Shown: piece after piece, positions 24,701 through 36,454 of the stretch
How the letters are laid out: the number at the start of each line of letters is the position of its first letter
Numbering within the stretch: position 1 is the stretch's first letter
Assembly (NCBI GenBank): GCA_030248295.1
Contig: JASANH010000239.1
Location: 1 to 64,000, forward strand
DNA from: Mesodorylaimus sp. YZB2_4
Lineage: Eukaryota; Nematoda; Enoplea; Dorylaimida; Dorylaimidae
DNA length: 64,000 bases
Reading direction: 5' to 3'
Made by a program: the position numbers and the translations under genes
The notes under the pieces: model-generated
Databases searched by the model: none
Told to the model about the DNA's origin: nothing
What the model saw: only the letters and a program-made list of their open reading frames with translations

Positions 24701-27700
24701 GGCCATCATCACGCGGGTTATGCCAAATTGATGGAGATACAAAAATCAGTGGAAGGTTGGGAAAGTCGAGCTTTGAATATGCCGAGCTGTTCTGGCTTTG
24801 TGTGCGGTAAGGAAAACAATAAATCGGGTGTGGAGAATAGGCCTTTTCAGGTACCCCAATTCGAAATTCCCGCTTAGGCTGCCTATGACAATAAATCAAG
24901 GATCAAGCAGATCTGTCCGTGATCTGATGCAAATTTTGGCTGACATGAGAAAAATCAATATTTAAATGACAAATTTATCAGCGATAAAAGCATAAATATG
25001 AATTGCAATAGATAAATTAGGAAGTGAACTTTCGAATTACACTCTGCATTGTCAATTTGCTGATCAGATCAGTTTGATCCTGCGGAACATCGACTGATTC
25101 GCTCACCAAATGTCAGATTGTCATAAGCAGTCGAGCGGGAATTCAAATTTTTGCTGACGCTGAAAAGGTCTTTTTATGATTTGGACGAGATTGGGTTTGG
25201 ATGTGTGATTTGTGATTTTAGAAGGTGATTTGGGCAAGGTATCGTCGCCGGGGACGAGTAAATTGAGCAGCGCTATTTTGTCGCCAGGTATGTGATGCGA
25301 TGGGATGAGGCGGGGGCTGGAGAATGAGAGAAGGGGTGGAGCCCTTAGGCTGGAAATCTGGGAAGGAGAGCTATGTACTGTGTCTAAGATGACCTTCGAG
25401 GGTCGTGTACAGGAGGTGGCCCGTTAGTAGGCACCCAGGCACTAGGTCCTGAAAGCTAAGATGTAAACCGACCAGAGGCCCTTTTAGGCCCCTTTGGGGA
25501 CCTTCTGTATGCCCCGGGGGAAAGTGTAATGATGTTTTTCGGGGTGTGACCCTGTTTTTTTGTGCTTTGTAGATGGATTGTGGCCGAAGACGACGAAAGT
25601 GACAGAAAGGAGGTGCTTTTTATTTGAATCGGTATTTATTCTTTGCAAACCATTGGCCAGACGTTCGGGCGCGACCGCTGGCGGTCAACCGGATTTGAGA
25701 CTGAAAGAAATCATATTTATTCGTCGAACTGAGCTCATCGATCGGGAGGACACTGAAGGTCTGTGGGGGATAGGGACTGGGCAGTTAGACGTGAAGTGGG
25801 TTGGTCAATATGGACAAGCAAAAACGTGGGCACGAAGAGGGAGTTGAACCCTTGCCTTCTGCGGTTGCTGGATCTGTATTGGATAGAGCGGGGGCTGCCG
25901 GCGCCCTTTCACATATCCGCAGTCGAAATCTGCCCGAGGCAGAGACTGGGAACTGGAGCCATCGACTTGTGTAACCACGTGGGTTGCACCTGGTCACGAC
26001 TCCTCGATGACGCACTCGCCCTTTTCAGATGTGAAGAACTCGTTCGAGTTGAGATCGAAGGACGAGCAGCCATCGTTGATACTCGTGGCCAAGAATCCGG
26101 AGGAGAAGACTAATTGGATGGCCGCCCTGATTATGCTAATTATGAGGAGGTAAGGGGTCGTTTGCCGTGCTTATTTCAGGGGGCTAATAAGAATGATTGT
26201 GTTGGGCGGATTCTGCTCCCCCCAGTGATTACGTGGATAAACAAGCCTGACAGGCCTGCTCTCCGTTTTTCCAATCGCCAGCCAGCAGTCATGAAAGGAC
26301 GACTGAAGCCGTGACATGACCAACCGTCACGGCAGCTTCCCTCTGACGGCTCCGCTGAAGCATCATCGCCGAGGGCGTCCGGCGCCAGCATCAGCGAGCG
26401 AGAAGGGAGGGTCCCGACTGGCCAATGAGGACCAGTTTGCTCAATCTTCTCATTCGGCCTCCGCCACTGGGCTTCCTGATGAGTCCCCCGGAGCCAGTTC
26501 TCTGTCTGAGGACGGGTCTCCTAAACTGGTGTCCGCAATCAGGGTACACCTTGCCCAACTGCGTGAGCCACCGCGGCTCCTATGCGGACAGACAGTGGGA
26601 TGGGATCAAACATTCAAAAATAGCGTGGATTTGTGGATGGGCCCTCCAGTGGGTGGGTTGAACTGTGAATTCTAGATGCCTGCATGCAGACATACTCGAA
26701 CGCCTATGATATTTTGGCGGGAATTCAAAATTCCGGTTCGGCTGACCCACAGCTTGGATCGGTTCCCTTGGATCGTTGAATAATGGATTATGGTGGAAAG
26801 TCTCGCGACGATGCTTGCGGCTGAAACATCAACCCGACGGGTTAATGTTTGCCATTCAAGGGGGATCGATTACTCTCCCACTCGCCATGGCCGACCATGC
26901 TGGGTTACACGTGTCTCTTTTCAGCACTCTGGAACGTATGCTGGATTCGTATTTGGACTGCGAGGAGAAACGAGTTCCTTTGATCGTGCCGCCCAAAGAA
27001 TGCTATCGGTGAGGGGTCGTATCATAATTTACTTAAGGCATGGTTTATTTGAGATGAGGCTTTGGGGTGGGGGGTGGGTTCATGCTTGGTGTGTTGGCAG
27101 CATCCGAAACTCCGAAACTTGGGGGTCGTATATATGTCCCCCCCCGGTTGGCTAACAAAGTGGCCATATTGTGTTGAGGGACTGCTACTTGCAAGTGTTC
27201 GTTCGGGATCCTGATTCCGATAAAATATGATTGGGATTGGATGTTGTGGAGATGTGTGAAGAAGGGGAGAGGAAAGGAATGTTGAGGAGAAGCTGGAGAA
27301 AACGGATGTTTGAACGGATTGCGAAAGGGGGGACTCGTTTGCCTAATTGGTGACCGACTCTCCTCTTTTTCCTCGCCTGATTTTGAATGCAATGATAAAT
27401 GCTCTACTAAAAATCATCCAAAGAAATGGAGTTTCTAGCTTTCTATTTACTGGCTACTCAGGGTGTGTTGTAGGTTATCTGCAGCGAATAAACAAAAGCG
27501 AGAAAAAGCACTCTTCAGAAATCCCGACCCCGAACGAACGCTACTACCTGGCAAGGCTTACCACTTTATGACCAGACCCTTCCCCTAGCTAGACTGAATG
27601 GAGCTGACCCGAGTCCAAGACACTGTACCAGGGCAATGGAACTGTATTCTTGCCAGGACCGACCTCGAGTGTCAGGCTGGAACTTGTGCCCCTGGGGAAC

Positions 27701-30700
27701 GCTATGACCCAGGTGGGGCCCCTGTCTAGTGTATACTGCTGCCCCCTAACCATTTGCAATTGCATGCAGCACGATGGCAAGGCTCAGCAGGGTTCAATCA
27801 CGCTTACAAAACCAGGGAGTCTAAGAAGTGTGTGGTAAACCTGCGAAAGTAGGAATTCCTTAGCCAAAATCATAGAAAACTGAAAGATAGCATTTTTAGG
27901 TTAATTGTGAAAATTATCAGGAAAAGACTTTAATTTTTTGGGAAAATAAGGGACAGTGATTTTTCACGCCTTGTATGAACCATGTTGAGATAAAAAGTTT
28001 GGAAGGCAGTTACAAAAAAGGTTTTTCCCTTCCCAGACCTGCCTTTTTTGCCAGAGGCTTGGTTTTGGATGATGTGTATTGGAGATTTATTTGGGAACAT
28101 TTTTGGAAGGTAGAGTGTTTCAGGAATTTACTGAGGCTGTTTTGGTTAAAAAATTGATGTTTGTTTTGTAGATTTGGCGAACCAGACAGCGAAGAGAATA
28201 TTGTTTTCGAAGATTACACATCGAGTAGTGGCGTGCCTGTCGTGCGTGGCGCCGTGCTGACGAAACTGGTCGAACGATTGACTTATCATTTGTAAGTTGG
28301 GGAAAGTGGGGTCCAAAATGTCGTAGATGCAGAACGTAGAAAGTGAACCCTGAGTGGGAATCGAACCCGCGACTGTGCTGGTTGCCAGGGCAAAAGTTTG
28401 GAAACTGGAAAGTGCAAGGGGCCTGTTTAGATTGGGGATCAAAGCTGATGCAGGGTTTGTACATGACAAGGCTGGGAAAGTCAGGGAATTCGAGAAGTGT
28501 CTGGAAAATCAGGGAAAACTGAGAGGCTGCGTTTCGAGTCATTCCCATCGTTTATGTGCCTGTTGATCATGCTGAAAGTCGGTGGATCAGTTGAAGTTAA
28601 TTCAGTAGCCGTTGGAGAAGAAAAGAAATAAACAAATTTTTGCCCTAAAAACCTAGAATAGTCAGGGAAAATGGGACTTTTTGAGCGAAAATCAGGCAAA
28701 ACTGAGGCTGCATTTCGAGGTTCCAAATTTCGAGTCACCCGCCTTTTCAAAGCATGCTGATCATGCTGGAAGTAGGTGGATTAGTTAAAGTTGATTTAGT
28801 AGCCGTTGGACAAAAAAGAAAAAAACAAATTTTTGTCTTGATACTTGGAAAAATCAGGGGAAATCATTTTTCCGCTCACTGTATGAATCGTGTCGCAACG
28901 GGGTCCCATTAGTGACTGAGGCCCAACGGGTAAGGCGTCTGTTTCTCGCGCTGGGTGCCCTATACAGGGGAGGGTTCGACTCCCACCCTGGGTAAAAGAG
29001 CTTATCAGTTCGCCCTCGAGTGCGCTGTATAGTGCCAGGCTACGGATAAGTGGAGTGGGGGGGGGGGGGCGGACGATGAGCAATGAGAGATGTCATTTTC
29101 AGATACCCGGATCCGAGATTCGTTCGCACATTCCTGACCACCTATCGAGCGTTTTGTTCATCGAATGAATTATTGTCGTTATTGATCGAACGATTTCGTG
29201 TGCCCGACTCGGCAAGGGCATTGTTGGGCGAGGAGGCCAATGAATCTGATCCATTTGTGAGAGAAACGTTAAAGAAATTTCGAAAGTCGTATATGCAGCC
29301 GACGCAAATAAGGTGAGTTGCAAAAAGTGATGGATCGAGATGGATTTGAACCTGCTCGTGCGTGTACATATTTGGTTTATGATTTCAGGGTGTTGAACGT
29401 GATTCGCCAGTGGGTCGATCATCATTGGTACGATTTCGAGGGTGATCAAGAATTGTTGGGTGAATTGAAAGCATTTTTGATGGATATTAAATATCCAGTT
29501 ACCATTATCAAATGGACGGCTTCCTTGTTGAGTATTATTGAAAGAAAGGTAACAAAAATCTTTGGTTTGGTGGCGATTCTTAATCGATTAGTTTCAGTGC
29601 GATACGAAAGAAGAATTCAAAGGATTCCAATTCACCACGGATCCACCGCCGATCGAGTGGCACATAGCTCAGTTGCCCGAACAGTACGATCTGATGACGG
29701 TATGGGGGCGGGAGGTGGGCAGGAGGGCCTGTTAGGGCAACGGGGTTAGACCACGCGTGACAAGACCAAGCTGTGGGTGTGAGGAGAAGGCCAGCTCCTG
29801 GCCCAGGGGCATGAGACTGGTTTAGCAGACCCGCATTTTCAAGTACTTCTGATGGGAAGGATGCCAGCTGAGCTGCGCGTTATAAAAGCTAAGAGCCAAT
29901 TCTGAGAAAATAGCAGATTTTGAGACCAAAAGCGAGTAATCGTAATTTTCTTCAGTTGCACCCAGTGGAGATTGCGAGGCAAGTAACGTTGCTCGAATTC
30001 GATTTGTATCGAGCCGTCAAACCCATCGAATTAGTGGGCGCTGCGTGGACAAAGAAGGACAAGGATCAACGAAGTCCGCAATTGTTGAAGTTGATTCGTC
30101 ATTCGACCAAGGTATGTTATATATTCAGTGGAGATCTGCTGACGATCCTCTGTCGCATAGATCGAGTAAGGTGTTGTTTCTGTTTTCAGTTCACTTATTG
30201 GCTAGAAAAATGCATAGTTGAATGCGGGAACATCGAAGAACGTGCGGCCGTTATGAATCGAATTTTAGAAATTATGTGCGTTTTTCAAGAATTAAATAAT
30301 TTCACAGGATTAATTGAAATTTATGGCGTTTTGGAATCGTCGGCCGTGCATCGTCTCGATTTCACTTGGAGTGTAAGTAGAGCGATTTGTAGTCACGGCT
30401 TTTCGCTTCGAGATTTCCGTCGAGGTTCTGGAACAGGACCTTTGATGTGACGGGTGTACTGTGAGCATAACGAGGATCCGAGGCAGATCTCCGTGTGCGG
30501 CAGTCGATCGCTGAATTGATGCTATAGGCATCATAGTCGGGTTTCTGCGCCTTCATTACTTACAGGCAAACTTTTAAAAAATTTTGTAGCAATAATGTGA
30601 GTTAATGTCAGAGACAGATTTGGGTGGAAAAATGTGATTCATAAAATTGACTTTTTGTTAAGCTTTTACACCTTTTATTCGATTTTTAACAGTTTTTCCA

Positions 30701-33700
30701 CTTGCATATCAAAACAAAAAAAGCAAAATCGCAATATCAAGTCTCGAAATTATATCTACTTAGTAGAGCACATTTTTCTTCACAAAATTGTCGCTGACTT
30801 CAATTCATGTTGTCGCTGGGAATTTTGAGCAAATGGCCTGAAAGCGGCGATTGTGCGAATTCAGGGTGCGATACGCCCCTGAGGTGTGCGGTGTTCTTAG
30901 TTCAGTCACTCCTTTTTGTCCGCTGCGGATGTACGTACATTGTTGAGTGCCGTGCGAGAGATATATGCACAGGGCCAAAAAAGTTTAAGTTTTTTCACCG
31001 AGGATTTTCGTGAATTTTTGAGACGCGAATGAAAAGGGAATAAAAGCGATCAAAGGCATCAAATCGATAAAGCTCAGTTTTTTCTATAAAATTTTCGCTG
31101 ACATGCCCTCATGTTGTCGCTGAGAATTTTGAGCAAAATGGCCTGAAAGCGACAATTATGCGAATTCAGGGTGCGATACGCCCCTGAGGTGTGCGGACGA
31201 CGGTGTCCTCGCCTCAATCACTCCCTTCCTGAGCGCTTTGGATGTGCGCCCAGTGCTTAGCGCCCTGCGATGGATATGCGCAGGGCCTCAATATGCTTTC
31301 AGTTTTTTCACTAACGATTTTTGTGAATTTTTGAGACGTGAATGGCAAAGTTTATTAAAACACGGAGTAAAATCAAAGACAATCTAGCAGATAACGCACA
31401 GTATTCTGTACAAAATTCTCGCTGGCATCCCTCCGCGTTATTGCTGAGAATTTTGAGAAAAGTCGCCCGAAAGCGGTGATTACTTGAATTTAGGCGACTA
31501 TGATAGGCACTAACGGTTTTTTGGGTCCTTGCCTCAATCAATTTCCTTCTGTGCGCTCCACAGATTTAGTACCCCGTGATGGCCATGCCTAGGGCCCCAG
31601 TCGGTCGCACCACTCCAACAAACGAAGGCATCCAGTTGATAAAGCACAGTTTTCTCTACAAAATTTTCGCTGACATCAACTGATGTTATCGTTGAGAATT
31701 TCAAGAGAAATCGCCTGAAAGTAGGGATTATGCGAATTTAGGGTGGTGGCGACTTTGACAGGCACTATTGTTTTGTGGGTCCTTGCGGCAATCACTTGCC
31801 CTCTGTGTGTGGCGTATGCACATACAATACAGTGTTCGATTCCCTGCGATGGACCTGCCAGGGCCTCAGTCTGCCGCTCAACTGCAACAAACAAAGGCAT
31901 TAAGTTGATGAAGCACAGTTTTCTCTACAAAATTTTCGCTGACATGAACTTATGTTGTCGCTGAAAATTTCAAGAAAAATCGCCTGAAAGTGGGGATTAT
32001 GCGAATTTAGGGTGCGGGCGACTTTGACAGGCACTATTGTTTTGTGGGTCCTTACGGCAATCACTTGCCTTCTGTGTGTGGCGTATGCACATACAACACA
32101 GTGCTCAATTCCCTGCGATGGATCTGCCAGGGCCTCAGTCTGCCGCTCAACTGCAACAAACGAAGGCAGTGTACATACAATACAGTGTTCGATTCCCTGC
32201 GATGGACATGCCCAGGGCCTCAGTCTGCCGCTCAACTGCAATAAACGAAGGCATTCAGTTGATAAAGCACAGTTTTCTCTACAAAATTTTCGCTGACATC
32301 AACTCATGTTATCGCTGAGAATTTCGAAAAAAACTTGTCTGGAAGCGGCGAAGGAGTAAAAACGCATTTTCGCTGGCGCCAGACTATGATTAGACCTAAT
32401 TGCGGTAATGTACTAAGTTAAGGCTAAACAAGAATATGGTACGAGAAAGTCTACATATAATGCAGTATTTGACACCTGTGCTGGCAATGTGTGTATTTTT
32501 TAGAGATTAGATCAGAAATTGTACAAAGAATTTAAAAAAGTCAAGCAGCTTTTATCCGATGCTCATCATAAACAAATTCGAGAAAAATTGCGATCGATCG
32601 ATCCACCATGCGTTCCATTTTTTGGTAAGACCTTTGAAAAAAATTTTGAGATGTTGTTTTATATGATTCGGGTGTTTTAGGTATGTATCTGAGTAATATA
32701 ATATTTTTGGAAGAAGGAAATCCAGTATTTTTGAAAATGCCATTATCGAATCATACGAGCGTGGCTGATGCGCCATCGGGCGATGTGCCCAATTCGTCGT
32801 TAATGATCAGTTTTACGAAATGTAGAAAAATCGCTGAGATTATTGGCGAAATTCAAATGTATCAAAATCAACCGTATTGTTTGACAATTGAACCAACGAT
32901 TCGGGTAAGACTGAGTTTTTTATATTCTTTGAGAATTTTAATTTGTAAGTGGATTTTCTAGGTTGGAGGGGTTGTTGGTTCAAGTCGATTTTTAGGGTAG
33001 TAATTTTGGAATGTTTTGAAACGACATTTTTAGAAAAATAAATATGCTAATTGAGGGAATATTATTTCCATTCGAACGTTTCATCTTGACAAAAGAACAT
33101 TTTTAGGAATAGACAGTGATAATAATCTTTTGTCTTTGGCGAAGCCGTTAGAGGAGCTAGTTATTTGGATGCCTTTATTATTCCTGCTCTAACCGTTTGA
33201 AAGGCGTTCCACACTGAGGGTAGGGAGAGTTTTTAATCCATATCCGAGTTTTATACCGCGCGCTTGAGGGCCAAGGAACACATAAATCGATAACATTTTT
33301 TACCCAGGCGGGACTGGGAGTCGAACCCTCGCCTGTAATTGCACACCCAGCGTGGGAGGCAGACGCCTTAACCGACTAGGCCACGATCCGGGCGCAGTGT
33401 AAAGTGTGTGACTAATGTGTAAATTGATTTCAGCACTTTTTCGAATCGTTGGATCCGTTAATCAATCATCCGGATAAGAATGAATTTGAGAGGTTGTTGT
33501 ACGACAGGTCGTTGGAGATCGAACCGAAGGACGTGGAGAAGGCGCCATATTTTGTAAGTACCAGGAGGGATGAGGAAAGCTTCAGGGAGGAATGGGTGGT
33601 CTGAGCTTAGTTGTATGGTGTGGTGTGGCGGGGTGTATGTAATGTACTGAACGAGCAGAAGCGTGGTGGGGAGGGAAATCAGGGGGTTAAAAATCAGGAG

Positions 33701-35045
33701 AGCCTAGGGCTATCAATTTTGATTTTTTAGCCACCAACAAGAAATTATTCGCTGAAATCGCCTGGTGTTGAGCCAAAGACGAAGACGAAGTTGAAACACA
33801 GGACATTCATAAATCCGCTGACGCCGGGGTAAGATTGGTTTGAATGGACTGCGAGGTCTGGACTTTTCGAGGTGAAGACGTGGCCTGAAGTCCTTGTCAT
33901 GATGCTTTGGTCGTGGTTGATGATTGTGGAGGTGGTCCTAGGAGTGTGCCAAACCTAACCGCTAGTAGAGGCCAAGAAGGGGACCGAGCACGAGGACATG
34001 TGGGCAGTTCGGGGATGACCAGCGTGGCTTCTTGTTTGTGAAGGACTCGATCGACATCGACTGCCAATTCGATTTCGGCAACCGCTCCGCCCTCGCCGTC
34101 GGCAATGTCTCTGGTCGATATTGGTACGATTTCGTGGTTTGGGTTTTTAAGTTTCGAGTTTATTGGGATTTTGTTTTCAGGAAGCGGGCCTCGATATGCG
34201 GGCGATGTGGGACACGATTCGGATGATTGGGTGATGAAGAAAGCCAGCACGGCCACCATACCCAGAACGCATGTACCCCAGTCGGCACATTTATTGGACG
34301 ATAGTTCGCGGAAGCTTGGTGAGTAGATGACAAGTCGAAAAGATGAGGATTGAGTGGGAATCGAACCCGGGTCCTCTCCTGTTTGTAATATCCACTGCAC
34401 ACTGGCGGATTGACAAGTGCAGAGCGGTCGAAGATGGTCGCATTAAGCGACGTCAAATCATAGTTTGATAAGTTAGGTCGAAAAATAAAGTCAAAAACTT
34501 TGGAGTGGGAATCGAGCCCAGACACCGCTGCTGTCTGTGCTTTCGACTACGCACTGGCAGATTGACGCGCAAATTAAGCGAAGGGTTGAAGAGGGGGCAG
34601 GAGGTATCTTCGTTTCGCTTTGTTTCAGAACCTCCAAAAATTCCGCCCCGCACTCGTGTGCTCAGCATGACTTCTCAATTGCCGGCTCCTGTTCCGACTC
34701 GTTTCGTTTTCCCATCGCGAAGTCCGGAGCCGAATCCGTCGTCTCCACCGGCGGCTGTGCTCGAGGAAACAAGCAACACCAATCATGTTGGCCAGGACGG
34801 GGCAGCAGCATCGCCGGCGCCACCTCTTCTTCCACCTCGCACTCCTCGAACGCAGGTGTCGAACGAGCCTCCGCCGAGACCTCCGAAAAAGTGAGTGCAA
34901 CAGTTGGTTCGAAGTGGGATGGCAGATTTTATTGGTTTTAATTCTTTTCTTCAGGATCAGTTCTTTGAGTAGCAGCCACGCGAGTGGCAGTGGTTCTCCG
35001 CCAGCACTTCCTCCAAAAATTTACAACAGAAAACCAACTACTTAA
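18763..35045 (+). CDS. Sos: Son of sevenless, Ras guanine-nucleotide exchange factor
   Basis: Twenty-five exons join without a frame break (3987 nt, 1328 aa; human SOS1 is 1333): 18763-19296, 19534-19614, 21865-22242, 22775-22885, 23311-23409, 23724-23851, 24673-24806, 25222-25287, 25573-25758, 26029-26149, 26925-27008, 28172-28291, 29103-29312, 29389-29548, 29598-29699, 29956-30111, 30190-30372, 32504-32624, 32681-32904, 33434-33553, 33731-33828, 34044-34123, 34181-34318, 34629-34890, 34955-35045. Domain order is histone-fold (1-~205), DH (~225-430), PH (~480-620), REM (~660-790), CDC25 catalytic domain (~840-1080, with [38 protein letters not shown]) and a Pro-rich tail with SH3-binding motifs ([17 protein letters not shown]) for Grb2/Drk. 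It loads Ras with GTP downstream of receptor tyrosine kinases. Exon 22 (acceptor TTTGTGAAG) is the least certain but is needed for phase. Confidence 0.94.
19800..20100. repeat. GC-rich repeat in Sos intron 2
   Basis: This stretch is clearly richer in G and C than the surrounding intron (CGCCGTAGCCTACGCCTCCCC, CCCCTTGGGGCAACAG, CCGCCCCGTAAGGCC). It resembles the SINE or retroelement-derived GC-rich pieces at 26163-26640 and 37460-37810, each ending near GAGTCACCCAC or related words. No reverse transcriptase motif is visible. Confidence 0.4.
21114..21303. mobile_element. MITE family B, reference copy with target duplication (Sos intron 2)
   Basis: The 190-bp element begins GTAACCAAGCCTGGCAGGCG and ends CTACCAGGCACGAGGGTTAC, so its termini are inverted. 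It is flanked by ATGGGT at 21108-21113 and 21304-21309, a 6-bp direct repeat that looks like a target-site duplication. The interior contains the family landmarks GACCGAAGTCGG, GAAACGTCAAGGGGTTGACG and GAGAGTATCGATTACTCTCT. Related copies lie at 26780, 39437, 42602, 48993, 52827 and 63185. Confidence 0.8.
23180..23256 (-). repeat. tRNA-like pseudogene or SINE head (Sos intron 4)
   Basis: On the minus strand GGTGGTATAATGGTCAA resembles a tRNA A box and GCAGGTTCGATTCCCAC a B box, at normal spacing. The T stem has two mismatches, the acceptor stem one mismatch and two wobbles, and no proper anticodon stem forms, so a functional tRNA is unlikely. Confidence 0.6.
24353..24652. mobile_element. MITE family C, copy 2 (Sos intron 6)
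   Basis: Left end CCCTAGAATTGATGTCGGAA and the following AAGAATATGATATTCGGATT are mirrored at the right by AATCTGAATATCACATTC and TTTTATCGATTCCATGATGT. It shares the GGGGGGACCATTGGGAAA interior with copy 1. Confidence 0.8.
26163..26640. repeat. GC-rich repeat piece in Sos intron 10
   Basis: A GC-rich block with a long open frame (Pro/Ser/Arg-rich) that shows no recognisable domain. The word GAGCCACCGCGGCTC (26565-26580) also occurs at 967-981, so the segment is repeated in the window. It is probably a fragment of a longer dispersed element. Confidence 0.45.
26780..26914. mobile_element. MITE family B, truncated copy beside Sos exon 11
   Basis: The copy runs from the central part (CTGAAACATCAACCCGACGG) to the right terminus (GGCCGACCATGCTGGGTTAC). 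It ends at about 26914, only ten bases before the start of exon 11 at 26925, so the branch-point region of that intron probably lies within the element. Confidence 0.7.
28900..29050 (+). mobile_element. tRNA-derived SINE, copy 2 (Sos intron 12)
   Basis: An A-box-like region (CCAACGGGTAAGGCGTCTG) is followed by GAGGGTTCGACTCCCACCC (B box) and then the shared tail CCCTCGAGTGCGCTGTATAGTGCC...GGATAAG. The order and spacing are those of tRNA-derived SINEs. Confidence 0.8.
30590..32345. repeat. Tandem array of palindrome-bearing repeats in Sos intron 17
   Basis: Six units of roughly 250-350 bp follow each other. Each has an imperfect palindromic core (AAAATTTTCGCTGACAT...ATGTTGTCGCTGAGAATTTT) near 30785, 31088, 31407, 31660, 31930 and 32283. 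Shared unit sequence includes GCGAATTTAGGGTG, GGTCCTT and CCCTGCGATGG. The fifth unit contains an internal direct duplication of about 75 bp (32085-32165 and 32166-32245), which explains its greater length. Short frames on both strands repeat with the units and are not genes. Confidence 0.85.
33235..33395 (-). mobile_element. tRNA-derived SINE, copy 3 (Sos intron 19)
   Basis: On the minus strand: GTGGCCTAGTCGGTTAAGGC (A box), GCGAGGGTTCGACTCCCAG (B box), CGCCTGGGTAAAA, then the tail with CCCTCAAGCGCGCGGTATAA. This is one of the best-preserved heads of the family. Confidence 0.85.
34345..34562 (-). repeat. Two tRNA-like pseudogene copies in Sos intron 23
   Basis: GAGTGGGAATCGAACCCGGG (34350-34370) and GAGTGGGAATCGAGCCCAG (34503-34522) are minus-strand B boxes followed by A-box remnants. 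They sit in a direct repeat of about 150 bp and resemble the piece at 28347-28395 in intron 12. Confidence 0.55.
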
Positions 35046-36454
35046 ACAAATGTTTTGTACGATTTGTGTAAACGTCTTTTTTTTAATACACAGAAAAAGA
35101 TACTTTTTTTGAGGATTTGGTTTGACATGTCACTTCTTGCCTTTTTCCTTTTTTTCGGTGACGCGACGGAAATATTTGAATTATTATTATTTGATATAAT
35201 CAGCCATGATTTTGTGATTGCAGCTTGAAAATGGGCAGCCCATAATGGCGTCCCAAAATTATTCAAAGTGTCTACTTTTTAGGCGAATCGATTGAAGATG
35301 AATGTTCAGCATTGATTTCTCGCGTCTTGTGCAAAGTTGGAATAAACGCATATTGTGTTCTAATGGATTAATTTTTCAAAAACTTTCAAATTTTTTGAAA
35401 AATTTAAAAATTTAAAAATTTTTCAATGCTGTTAGAAGTACGAATTTTTCGAAATAATTTGTCGTTCTTAGGAATTTCCACCAAAAATCTTTCCCAATTT
35501 TGAAGCGTGTTATCGGAAATCTCCTCTTGGCATTTGACTGACGGGAAATTTTTTCGAAGTAAAATGACTTCGCTTGCAATTGCAAAAATTTGCTTGAAAT
35601 CGGGAAATAGATTGTAACAAAAAATTAGTCATGGCTTTTGCCAAAAAGTCGTATGGTTCATTTTTTCTATTACAAAATTTTTGGACAGGAAATGAGTTAT
35701 TTTTGTAATTCAAATTTCCCGCGTTTTTGAATACCTGCTTGAATACAGTGTGGTTTGAGCGGTATTTTAAAAGTAATGTGATTTTTTATTTGCATGTTGC
35801 ACAGGAAAACACAGGGCGAGCTGACATGAAATTTGTGTCATTCAGTGCCATATCCATCAAAGTTTACGCATATGCGAAGACGACATGTGGTTGGCATCTT
35901 CGACAGAACCCCTCAACTTTGGGACTGGGGCACATCTGGACTCCCAAACTCATCCTTACAATCAGTCGATCGAATATGGCTGGGAGATGCTTTTAGGTCT
36001 GAGCGGGAATCGAACTCTGGACCTTAGGACTTCAAGCCTAATGTCCTAACCACTACACTAGCAGAGGGAGAGAGACTACGCTTCTTTGATGTTATTGTAC
36101 TATTGAGAATTTTGAGTCGGATTACTTTTTTCCTGTGAACAGCAGCCGCGACGTGACGCGAAGGGTTGCCGGTTTGACTTGATGAATACTGGAGCAGGGT
36201 TCCATAAATCACGTGACGTATGATCGAAAAAAGACTAGGTTCGTAGAACTTCCACTGCTGCCCTGGCGAGGGGGCGTTGACGTGTTGTTTGCCATATTAT
36301 CACACGGCAGCAGCGAAGTTAGGATAATAAATAGAGGGTAGGCCTGCCTAGGCCTGGATCTAGTTTTGACTGGGCGCGATAAGGTTGGGTATAAAATATG
36401 CGAGGTGACATAGCGGCGTCAGTTTGGTTTTAGAGTTGACGATTTGGATTAAAA
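35046..36454. other. Intergenic region Sos to TIMP-like gene
   Basis: AT-rich spacer. A tRNA-like relic lies at 36000-36065 on the minus strand (TAGTGTAGTGGTTAGGACATT, then CCAGAGTTCGATTCCCGCTC). Its anticodon loop is eight bases and no acceptor stem forms, so I treat it as a SINE or pseudogene. The distal 80 bases are the promoter of the next gene. No other gene is seen. Confidence 0.55.
36390..36397 (+). promoter_or_regulatory. TATA box of TIMP-like gene 1
   Basis: TATAAAAT lies 65 bases before the start codon, giving a short 5' UTR of about 35 bases. Confidence 0.65.

Noticed and set aside
30590..32345. CRISPR-like array of palindromic repeats
   Set aside because: Units are 250-350 bp with variable spacing inside a eukaryotic intron. 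This is a tandem interspersed repeat.
33897..34400. 167-codon minus-strand frame over the Sos tail
   Set aside because: It is the reverse of Ser/Thr/Pro-coding exons 22 and 23 of Sos plus a tRNA-like repeat.
36000..36070. tRNA-Phe (GAA) gene on the minus strand
   Set aside because: The anticodon loop would have eight bases, and the acceptor stem ends do not pair.
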